From positions 23,095,395 to 23,159,394 of the forward strand of contig OX336345.1 in NCBI GenBank assembly GCA_946902875.1: a stretch of 64,000 bases of DNA. Direction: 5' to 3'. Positions 22,101-34,100 of the stretch are shown here, piece after piece. The translations under genes were made by a program, and so were the position numbers. This stretch comes from Nematopogon swammerdamellus. Lineage: Eukaryota; Arthropoda; Insecta; Lepidoptera; Adelidae. The notes below the pieces were generated by a model. The model searched no databases. It was not told where the DNA came from and saw nothing but the letters and a program-made list of their open reading frames with translations. Within the stretch, counting starts at the first letter, position 1. The number at the start of each line of letters is the position of its first letter.

Positions 22101-25100
22101 AACTAGAACAAACTGTGTGTTGTTTTTAGTTGAAAGACTATGTGGACAGTCTGTGAGTTGTTTTTTTTTTCTGAATATGAATAATGGAAGAAAGATATTC
22201 GTTAAGAAAACACTATTTATATAAAATGTATTTATCTCTCCTAGAACTTTTAACATTTATGTTTGTTTTCTAAAAAAAAAATATATTTTATTTATTTCAA
22301 ATGTTTTTTTCCATATGAGTATTATAATAAACTAATAAGAGTGTTATATAATGAATACTTGAAAGATACTGGTACTAACTCGAGTAATTGGTTGATATGT
22401 ACCTAGTTAAAGCCGCTGGTTGTTTTGGGTACTAGTCGTGCGCTAATGCGCGCGGTGCCAACCCGGGCCCGGGCCCGGTCCCGCCACGTACCGGTGTGTG
22501 AGCCCAAAGCTAAATAACAATATTTGTTCTTCCAGTGTGGAGTCGACAGGCATTTCTATTGAGTCCGTCTTGCAGTTAGAGAGATGTTTCACGCACTGTA
22601 CTCTGAGGCCCGGTCGCATGAGAAGCGTTTAAAACGAGCAAACATACGCACACGTATATGTGTGTGTGCTGAAAAATCGTCAAATTTAGACTAAAGAACA
22701 GAACCTGGAAAAAAGGTGAAACATGATAAGAATATTATAAATCAGGAAAAATTGTGAATGAAATACATTGAGAAAAATAATAAAATGTTTTTGAAAAAAG
22801 TGCATCTATCAAGAAAGATGTTTTTGAGAAAAAATGCGATTAACAGATATTTTCCTCTCCTGCAAAGAGAAGGAAAAAATGTCGAGGGCCTCGATACATT
22901 GAAAAAAAAAGCAATTCTTAACTGACATTGAGGAGCGAACTCGTGTATCCACTGTATTGGTGTCACTGTTGACCGGTACGGTTGTACACATCCAGCGAAA
23001 AACTATCCCACGAGAAATTCTTCTTCACGATGTTTGACGATGCGCATCATTTCCAGCAATCTCTATCTCACCTATCAATATTCCTGTAACTCTTGTAGCA
23101 AGCCCGCTTACAGAAGAACTGCACATATGTCACCCGTGTATAATTATCGCCATCGTCTAAAGGGCTAGCAAGAAAGATGACCACAACGTCATCGCACACC
23201 CCCGTGCCACCAATATTCGACTTCGGCAAAGTTCAGAGCATTGGACATCCGTGGCGGTAGGAATGTGTGTATGGCGGAATGGTCCCCACGAGAAAATAAG
23301 CATAGACTGACAGCTAAATTGAAAGAAAAATACTGAATTTTCAGAAATTTGTTTCATTCCTGACTTCAACATCAGACGTCTTATTTATTGCTAACGGAAC
23401 ACACAAAGGGAAACAGAAGGATAGTTCTCTCAGTGGCATGATTCCTACAACAATGTTGCCAGTTGAAACTCCCTCGGTAAACATATTGTCCGCATATCAA
23501 GGAGCAACCAAAAATTTAAGAAATCCAAAAAGCAAGCTATTCTTTTGAGTCCAACATTCTGAAAATAGAAATTTATCTTGCCAACGATATCACTTTAAAA
23601 AAAAACTATAAATCTGAAAAAAATTTACTAAAATTATCCCCCAACATCCAGACATGGAGACATTCACTGAACAGCTTACTGGAAAGCCATCTTGCAAATA
23701 TCAACAGCGTAGAGAGAAATCTCCTATGATGCTTCACCTGAACTCACCACAAAATGTTAGTAATAAATTGTTTGAAAAGTGCTGAAAAGCTGCCAAAGTG
23801 GCTCTGCGATGTACAACACCGCTCCCTAACATCTGCCCTCGACTACTGCGACGTCTTCAAGGATGTCCAAGTTCAGAGCCTGGCGGTGGGAGTAATGCCC
23901 ACAAATGATGGATTTATCATCAGCTAACTCGGAGCCTCGGTGTACTTAACAAATTGTTGTACATATTTCAACATTTGAACATATATTCCTGCAAGAGCTT
24001 GTAAAGTTCTGAAATTGTTTGATAAGCCAATTAAAGTGGAATATGAACAACCGAATCGAATGATGCTTCAACACGAAGTATCTGTTCCAATATCGAATCC
24101 TATCGAAGCGATTAAAGTATGTAATCATGTGTAAAAACTTAAGACTACAAACTACATACAATGGCACAACCTAACCGTTATGAGTTTTCAAATTGGAAGA
24201 GTGTTCAAATTATACGAAAAGTTTTGCTTAAATTAAAGAGTCCTTTATCGATCCAATCAGTCTACGAGAGCTGAAAGATTGCATTTGATCACCTCATCTT
24301 TAACATATACAAGATTTATTTCAACAATACTGAACCGCAATTGATAAATCTACAAAAAAATGCAATAAATTGAACCAGCAAGCCAAAGGAAAAGCAGAGA
24401 TGCTCACCTGAAGGAAATTGTGTATACCTTTGTATTGACAGCAACAATTACATCAGTCACCAAACCAGAAGTTAAAGGATACATTCTAGAAGCAATGCAG
24501 CATCACACTGTCTTCTGATTGAACACATTCATTTTTCCCACTGGACTCTCGTCTGACCGTTCGCCAATCTTCAATGATCGTACAGAAGCTAAAAATGCAT
24601 TGAGGTTGCGTCTTTCTTCAAGAGAGTGCATCGCCAAACTGCATCAAATGTTTACCAACACGAGATGCGTTGTTGAACATATCCAGCGAGGGTTCCACCA
24701 CGACTGACACTGATAGTTCTTCGCCTTCTAATTAATTTCCCCACTACGGTGAAGACACACTTAGCCAGAATAACAAAGAATTTTTATGTTTGCCCAACCA
24801 TTACTCCTGGAAAGTATTTTCTCATATCCAAATATACTTTTAAGAGTCCTGCACAATAACGAGATGTGACAACTGAAAAAATAAAGAACCAGAAGCAGAA
24901 AAAAATTGGTAACTAAATCGAAAAATATCTTCAAATGTGTGGAAGACCGACTCGCCTAAATCACATTAAAATAAGAGAACAAAATAAGAGAAAAACTAAA
25001 TAAGAGAACCTTACCCTTTGAGAAGAAATCTATAACTATAGTTGGAATGGGCCCTCTGTAACTCTTCTACCAACAAAATCTGATTGAGCATCCTTAAATT

Positions 25101-28100
25101 TCCCCAAATGTGTACATTGAAGTAGCCGGACTGACTGGCTCAAATCACATTAAAATGATTATGAGAGGAAACCTGCTGCGTTATTGAGAAAATCTTCAAA
25201 CTATCATTGGAATCATCCTACTACAAAAAAAAAGAACTTACTACCAAATGAAAAAAAAAAATCCGATTGAGTCACTCAAGAACAGATAACGGAAGCAGAA
25301 AATTAATGCAACAGAGAGGTACGGAAGGTTGGGAACGGAGATCGGAGCGGACAAGTAGGTATACCTTAGCGACCCGCCAGTTAGTACAAAACTCAAGCGA
25401 CCCACGATTCAAACAGTAACGGTAAGTTTCAAATATGGAATGATACCAAATAGAGGCAGACGTTTGCAAACTGTTTACTTTTCGTTTCAGCTCAGTGGTC
25501 CTTGTAAGAATTTTACACTATTGTTGGCTCGGAGACCTTATATGCTGATTCAGAGAGCGCCGTTATGAAACCGAGCGGTTTGAGTGACCTTTCAGACAGG
25601 GCGGCGGGACAGTGGCTACCGCTCCTTGTCAGTTTCAAAATGGAGGCTGAGGAGGGAATGACGCTCACATAGACTATCCATACACAGCGGAGCGGGAATC
25701 TTGGCTCGCACGGTTGAAGTCTGTCTGTTGCTGCATCTCATCGCTGCTGGTCGTTTTCAAAACACGCGGTTTGGTGTGAATTCACGTCGTTTTCAAAACA
25801 CGCGGTTTGGTCTGAATGAACATAATATGGAATTTCATAAGACTCGAATACTGAGCAGTTTGAACCGCTCGGTCCAACCGCGCTGTCTGAATCAGCATAA
25901 TTTTATTTTAAATTGTAATCTTTCAACATTTATGTTACCTTTAATGTATTGTTTAGATTCCTTAAGTTATTTTTCATGTGTTCTTTGGTATATCCGATTT
26001 CTTCTTTACCACTGTTAAATTAATATTCCCAAGAAATGCCATGACCATAACGCTTGGAGTGGCGATATGCTTTCCTCTGCTAACACAATAGACGTGAGAA
26101 GTGTCATGTATGTGTGCGTGCGAGCGTGCGTGTCTGCGCGCGTGCGTGTCTGAGCGTGTGCTGTTTGCAGGCGCGCCACCGTCAAGAGAGAGCGAGACAG
26201 AGGGCAGAGGGAAGAGAGAGAGCGCAGCAGACCGAGCGGAGAGCGCAGGTTACTTTTAGCTTTAGTGATATGCTTGTTTTTATTTATTTATTTATTTTAG
26301 ACAGGCAGCTTAGGCTGATACGTCTAAATCCAGTTAAAATTTGTTGTTTTTCGTTATTATCTTAGATTTTTTTATTATTATTATTATTTTTTTTTTTTAT
26401 TATCTTTCTTGAGCACTCTTTTTGAGATTAGGTTTTATTTGTTAGATATTTATCTAGTCTATTTTTGAATTGGTTGGTAGTAAGCAGGGATATTGCGGAT
26501 GCGATTTATTTGACATCCGCGGATACGGATGCAGATGCGGATTTTTGGACGCTCACATCCGCGGATGCGGATGCGGATGCGGATGTTAACAAGATTGCTT
26601 GAAGAGCCGGTTAGTTTAAGTCCTTGAATAAAAGAGAATATGCTTTTAATATCTTTTATTGATCAATCAATTTTTAGTAAGAAAATTTCAAGATTGGGCT
26701 ATTGTATTTAATGAAAAGTAACTTGGCTGCCTTTTCAGAGTCCAGCCCTTGCGAGAGTATGTTTTATTACATATTATACACAGCGATTTTTGCGATAATT
26801 TTCATCCACCTTAAAATAAGTCCAAATCTCACTTCGTACCGGTGGTGACATTGTTGTTACACTTTATGAATAACATTCACTTCTGGGACACTATACTTCG
26901 CCGCACTATACATATACAGTGGAAGTGGAATACTCGAGTCGGAAATTCAACTTAGAAGACGCGTCGTAAACGTGACGGAATGAAATGACGCAATAATAAT
27001 GGAAAACAAAGTCGTCAGCACTGCACTGCACCGTCGCACAGCATATTCCCTTCCTATTGGTCAATTGCAGCGCGCGCCACTCGCGGACTCCGCCCAATTT
27101 CATTCAAGTCTCAACCTGCACTACATCCGCATCCGCATGAGTTCCGCATCGATTTAATGCGGATGCGAATGCAGATGCGGATGTCAAAATCAATGCGGAT
27201 GCTCCGCATTTACGGATGCGGATGCGAATATCCGCAACATCCCTGGTAGTAAGTGCGCTTATTACTTCCTCTGGAAGTTGGTTCCAGTCGTCCACCACTC
27301 TGTTTGTTATGAAATGTTTGCGAGTATTGCTGTTAAAGATTGTTCGACTTAGTTTCATGCTGTGGCCTCTAAGATGAACGTTTTGGTTCAATGTGAACAT
27401 TTTGATCAGCTCAGGGCAATCGTATTTACACGTCAGAATTTTCTACACCTCTATTAGATCCCCTCTCTGGCGTCGAGCTTCCAGGGAGGGCAGTTGGTTT
27501 ATTTATTTATTTATTTATTTTATTTTAGACAGACAGCCTGGGCTATCTAAATCAAGTTCATAGTTTGTAGTTCATTGGTGTAGTTGTAATTGTTTTTTTT
27601 TTCACTTATTCCATTTTGGTTCACTTAGTTACTTTTTAGGGTTCCTTATCCGGTACGGGACCCTATTACTAAGCCTACGCCTGTCTGTCCGTCCGTCTAT
27701 CTGTCTGTCTGTCTGTGCACTCCTGTCAGGCCGGCATGACATTCGCCATCACAGAATGTCCATGGGCATCGTTAGACACCTACTTGTAGGTAAAAACGAT
27801 GCCACATGTCGCGCTAAAAAATTAAAAACGAACACCGAGCTGAAAGTGCTACAGTTCTCATTTCTTATCTACAGCATTAAGCTGAGCTCGCTTTCTTGTT
27901 TATTCAAAATGTGTTTTCTGCTTTTTAGGTTTGAAATTGTATTTCTTATAATGGTGATAAATAACCCTTTCGTCGCTGGGACCGCTAGGGCCCAGTCATG
28001 CGCCCAGGCCAAGGTTTTACGAAACTTCCACCGTACTACTACTACAATTAAACCTATTTTTGAAAGCACTTTTTCTAAATCACATATGTGTGCGCCTGGC

Positions 28101-31100
28101 CTCACAAAATGACTATGGGCGCGCACAAATATGTGCGACTGGCACCACCTATTTATATGAAAGCACTTTTTCTAAATCACATATGTGTGCGCCTGGCCTC
28201 ACAAAATGACTATAGGTGCACACAAATATGTGCGACTGGCACCACCTATTTATATGAAAGCACTTTTTCTAAATCACATATGTGTGCACCTGGCCTCACA
28301 AAATGACTATAGGTGCACACAAATATGTGCGACTGGCACCACCTATTTATATGAAAGCACTTTTTCTAAATCACATATGTGTGCGCCTGGCCTCACAAAA
28401 TGACTATAGGTGCACACAAATATGTGCGACTGGCACCACCTATTTATATGAAAGCACTTTTTCTAAATCACATATGTGTGCGCCTGGCCTCACAAAATGA
28501 CTATAGGTGCACACAAATATGTGCGACTGGCACCACCTATTTATATGAAAGCACTTTTTCTAAATCACATATGTGTGCGCCTGGCCTCACAAAATGACTA
28601 TAGGTGCACACAAATATGTGCGACTGGCACCACCTATTTATATGAAAGCACTTTTTCTAAATTACATATGTGTGCGCCTGGCCTCACAAAATGACTATAG
28701 GTGCACATAAATATGTGCGACTGGCGCCGAAAGGGATAAACACACTTCCTTTCTTCTCTCTTTCTTTCAAACTGTTGTATAAAACATCCGTCCTATTATC
28801 CCATAGGGTGCGTTCTCCGCCGCCCAGCCCGCGTCGAGAGGTGGCGCACGACCGTGCGAGTCCCTCGCGCCGCGACGCGCGCCCCAAGAGTCCCCGGCGC
28901 GACGACCGCGAGAAGAGTCGCGAGAGAAGAGCGAAGGAGAGCGAGAGGAAGGAGTCGGCGGAGAAGGGCCGGGAGGAGGCGGACAGGAAGCGCAGCGCGG
29001 ACAGGAGGAGGGGGGAGGGGGAGAGGCGAGCGGAAGCGCCGGGGGGCGAGAGGAGGGACGCGAAGGAGCGCGGCGACCGCGAGGGCAGTCCTCGTCGCAA
29101 GGATAAAAAGAGCAGGTAATCGGGAGGCGTCTGTTTCAAGTTTAACATTTTTGTGACCTCATCATAAACATAGATTATAAAATTTTATTTTTATATGTTA
29201 GCACTAAGCACGTACCCGCTTTGTATTTTCATTCGATAGATGCAAAACAGAAAATAACGAGAAGAAATATGTCCCGACCAGGATTCGAACCTGCACCTAT
29301 GAAGTTTGTGTTTAATTCAAACACTCACCTAAGAGGTCACAGTTTGAAACTCAATGTAACAAGCTTCTCAACCGAAGCAAGAAAACACCTCCTGACTAAC
29401 AGAATCGTATACAGCTGGAATAAACTGCCCGAGGAAGTTATTGAAGCACCCACAATAAACACATTCAAAAATAGGCTTGACAAGTATTTAAAAATCGAAG
29501 AAATATAACAAATAGCAACAGCAGTGATCATCATAGACATGAACACATCAGCATATTAAGCTGCTAGTTCATTAACGAAATTATAATAATAAATAATAAA
29601 GTAGAACGCAGGAGCTTGCGTCATACTATAGAAGATGCAACTGTTGGACATTTGGAGAGAATACCCGGTGGCAAAATTTGTATCGCATTGTCTGCTCATG
29701 TCAAAGGTGCTAGTTTCGAATCGTGGTCGGGACATATTTCTTCTCTTTATTTTCGACTTTGCATCTCTCGGATGAAAATAGAATATTAAGATAAACAATT
29801 ATCTTTCAATCATACATAACCCTTCATTTTCACAAGGTTTTCACTTCATTTTGATAAAGTTTCACAGGGGTCAACTTCGAATAGCGGTGTCCCACCGCTA
29901 GACCTTACAGTACAGGATACCACAGACACTTGTTCATCATAGGTGTCACCGACAGCCCCTATGAAGAGTTTGCATGGCGGAGGACGAAACAGCCGCTTAC
30001 ATGCTCCTGCAGCGCCCGGTGGTGGCGGAAGATCAGCTGCAGTTTCTTGGGAATCTGGGAACTGCCCATGGAGTGTGGAAGCGACCATGAAGAGTGCTCC
30101 ACTTCATGAAAGAGCTCGGGTGGCTGGAGTAGCACTACCCGGGCGCCAATGTACAATGGACCGCCTTGAGGTCTCACTGCGGAGAATGGTCCACCCCCCA
30201 AGAGGCTGGGCAACAAACAATCCCTTTATTTTGGTTTCGCCTTAGTCCGGTGAAATCAAAACAACTTTACAAGGGTCTTCTAAACGTTATATGTACATTT
30301 TGACTGCAGGTTCACAGAGGAAGACGGTAAGAGCTACTCGTGGGGCAAGACGGAGGTGAAGAAGGAGAGCTTGCCGGAGGACAAGGACAAGCCCAACTTT
30401 GGTCTGTCAGGCGCGCTCGCCGCGGAGGCCAACACCGTCAACGGCATCGTGCTCAAGTACAGCGAGCCGCAGGACGCCAAGCAGCCCAAGCGCAGGTGGA
30501 GGTGAGCCGCTCACTCCGCTTTGTTTATTGCGCGACATTTGGCATCGTTTCACTTACGAGTAGGTGACTTTTTTTTTATGTAAACCAGCATGTGTGCCTG
30601 TGCCGAGGGACCAATGGTGCAGTTGACAGAGCCAAAATCACCTCTCCTCGCGAAAACACGCTCAGTTAGGTGTCATGCCAGCAGATTTGCGGACTGTTGC
30701 TAGACTGTCTAGCCCGTTAATACGACGCTTGAAGACACCCAGGTTAAAGGATTCAGGAAATACACTCGCCGGAAGACAGTTCCACACTCTAGCGGTGCGA
30801 CAAAGAAACGATTTAGAGAACCAATGTGTTCTCAAAAGCCCAATGTCAACAACAAAAGGGTGCTGAGTCTCTCTGCGACGAGTCATGCGGAGATAGGACG
30901 GGTGGCAGGGAATAAGGGATGCTAGTTCCGCAGAGCAGCGTCCGTGATAGTATCTGTAAAACAGACTAAGCGAACCCACAAATCGTCTGTGGCTCAGAGA
31001 CTCCAGACCATCTGTAAGTTTCGGTCACCAACAAGACGGATGGCTCGGCGCTGTATCGAGTCCAAGGATGCTAGCAGATAATGCGGACTACCCTCCCAGA

Positions 31101-34100
31101 TGTGACTTACGATGCCCATGGACATTCTGTGATACACGGGGATTGTGAATGCCGTGCCGGCCTGACAGGAGCCTTTTCACGCCCCTTTCGAAAAACCCCA
31201 GGCTGTACTTGGGATGAAATAGATGAGCAGGGAGTGCGTTCAAGGCCGAGGGACATATGCCCGGCCATTCGCCACTCTAGCGTGGCATCTCATCATACGT
31301 TCAGACTGAGGCAGTCAGAGATTTAATCAACTGTTGTGCGACAGTATCTGTAGTCTCCAATATCTGCTTGCGTGCTTGGACTCGACACAGCGCCGAGCCA
31401 TCCTCCTTTTGTTGGTGAGTCTCTTTAGTCACAGACGTTTTGTAAAGTCGCTTAGTTTGTTTTACAGATACTATCACGGACGCTGTTCTGTGGAACTAGC
31501 ATCCCCTATTCCATGCCACCCGATCTCCGCATGACTCGTTGCAGAGAGACTCAGCACCCTTTTGTTGTTGGCATGAGTCTTTGGAAATCTAAATTGTTTC
31601 TTTATCACGTTGCCAAAGAAAACGCTAAGAACAATTGTGGTACTCGTTTCTTTGTCGCACCGCTAGGGTGTGGAACTGTCTCCCGGCGAGTGTGTTTCCC
31701 GAATCCTTTAACCTGGGTGTCTTCAAACGTCGTATCAACGGGCTAGACAGCCTAGCAACAGTCCGCAAATCTGCTGGCATGGCGCCTAACTGAGCGTGGT
31801 TTCGCGAGGAAAGGGGTTTTTGGCTCTGTCGACTGTACCATCAATACAGCTACCCATGTTGGTTTATATAAAAAAAAAAACTTGTGTGAACTGCACCAAA
31901 ATGTTTCACTTAAAATTAAAACTTGTCGCTAATTTCTACTCTCTTTATCAATCTTTACCAAAAACAGGCCTATTGTAGATAGAGAATGGTTCCGGTGGGA
32001 AGCTGATCGTATGATACTCTAAGTAGGCAAACATGTTGTGTCGCAGATTCTACCCGTTCAAGGGTGACAAGGCGCTGCCGATCCTGTACATTCACCGGCA
32101 GTCGTGCTTCGTGCTGGGCCGCGACCACAAGGCGGTGGACATCCCGCTGGAGCACCCCTCGGTGAGCAAGCAGCACGCGGCGCTGCAGTACCGCGCCACC
32201 CCGTACACGCGCCCCGACGGCACGCAGGCGCGCCGCGTGCGACCGTACATCATCGATCTGGGTTAGTACTGTGTAGTTAACTTGACCCGTGTGTGTTGGC
32301 TGCCTCCGTACTCTTCACGCTCAGACTACACCTCAATATGCAAAGCCATGATGGTACGTTGACACGATGCGAGGTTTCACGCACGAGGAGCATGCCGCCT
32401 TCTCGAACGAGAAAACTCGCTTTCGTGAAGTGTTCGTCGAACAGTTTACACTATTCCACATCTCGTTCGAGCTTGTCTGTGTTTCTCTATTAGTCAGTTG
32501 CACAAATGGAGTCTGTAGACGAAGGTTTGGCGTGTATTGGTACAATTTTAGCGTTTATTATAGCACGATGTTTGATAAGAAACAAAATAAAGAAGAAAAA
32601 AACAGAAAAGATCTTTTTTTTATATAGAAACTGACACGGTTGGCTACATCACCTACAACATCCGTGATTTCAGCCCCTAACACCGCGGTGAACTTGGTGC
32701 CACGTCAGCGCTTCCCTTTGGCCGTGCCGGCTACAATGAACTGTACGGAAAACACAAACTATTTACATAGCCGTTTCGACCGACCTTTCATTCAGTGCGG
32801 TGGTACCAACACGGGCGGGTTAAAGCCTACCACCTAGTAATATAAAAAGGGAGTCATATCCCTTAGTCGCCGTTGACGACATACACGGGGAGAGATGCAG
32901 TGGGGCTATTATTTTAAAGTACCGGCCCCACACGGTACACAGTACAAACTGTAGTTAACTTGACCCGTGTGTGTTGGCTGCCTCTTCATTCTTCACGCTC
33001 AGACTACAGCTCAATATGCAAAGTCATAAGACCAAGATATAAAAAATTGGGTCAAGTGTGAGTTTTACTCACGGTAAGTTCTGTAAATCCGCTATACCAG
33101 CGGTTCTCAATCTATGGTCCGCGTACCACCAGTGGTACTGCTTCGAGGTGGTACGCGAAAAAATGAAACATTATGCTCTACAAAATTTAATAAGCGGCAA
33201 GTGCCATAATCCTAATTTAGAAAGTTTCGTTGATGAACATACATATAATTTGAATTCTGATGTTCTTAGCAATATAAAATCCATTGTCAAATGCTCATAG
33301 TGAGTTCCGAAGAATATTTAAAAAAAGATTTTTCGATCCGAGATCACTTACATCCGAGGAAATAGAATCATTAATTGAACTTAGGTGCGATGCTAACCTC
33401 CAAAGAGAATTTAAGAATGTAGATTTAGAAGATAAATATTATTATTAGCTTCTTGTAGGTAAAGGTGGTACGCCGCCAAACATATTGGTTTTAGTGGTAC
33501 CTGAAAAAAAAAAGTTTGAGAAACCCTGCGCTATACCATACCTGTCAAAAACCATATTCCTCAATATTTTGTCTTTCTATAATGCAAAAAATAAGACCGA
33601 GAACAAAAATTTTTAGACTACGATCTGGACACATTCCAACAAATAAGACAATGTACCTCATGAAGATAGCACAATCACCCAACTGCAGCACATGTGGGAT
33701 AGAAGAGGACCTACTCCATATACTGTTGGAATGTGCCCGGAACCGAGAACTGAGGCAGAAGCTATTGAGAGACTTAAGAACTGGCAGACTCAACCTGTTT
33801 TTAAACGGTTTTTTAAAGTACATGAAGCCTTGGGGCGAGCTCAGGGGGACGAGTTTGAATGCATACTAAGTTTTTTTGGAAAGTCACAGGCATTGAATCG
33901 TGCTGAAGTATATTAAAATATCAATATAGTTACTGTGGGGCTGGCATAGCCAGGAATGGCTAAAGCCTTAAACAAAATAAAGATTAAAAAAATATATAAA
34001 TACCTGTGGCGCCATCTATTATTCAGTATCGTGAATATGTACTAATCGATTCTTCGCATGTCTCTTGTATGGAGACCCTCCTTAATTTTTTTACTTTTGC

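Noticed and set aside
23140..24740. Short ORFs in the 22.5-25.5 kb stretch
   Set aside because: All below 75 codons, on both strands, with no shared frame or recognisable domain.
28088..28694. Series of overlapping 72-codon ORFs, all alike
   Set aside because: They are a by-product of the 97-bp tandem array (period not a multiple of three, each frame open by chance). No start context or family similarity.
28060..28730. CRISPR-like repeat array
   Set aside because: Units are contiguous with no variable spacers, in a eukaryotic intron; a simple tandem repeat.
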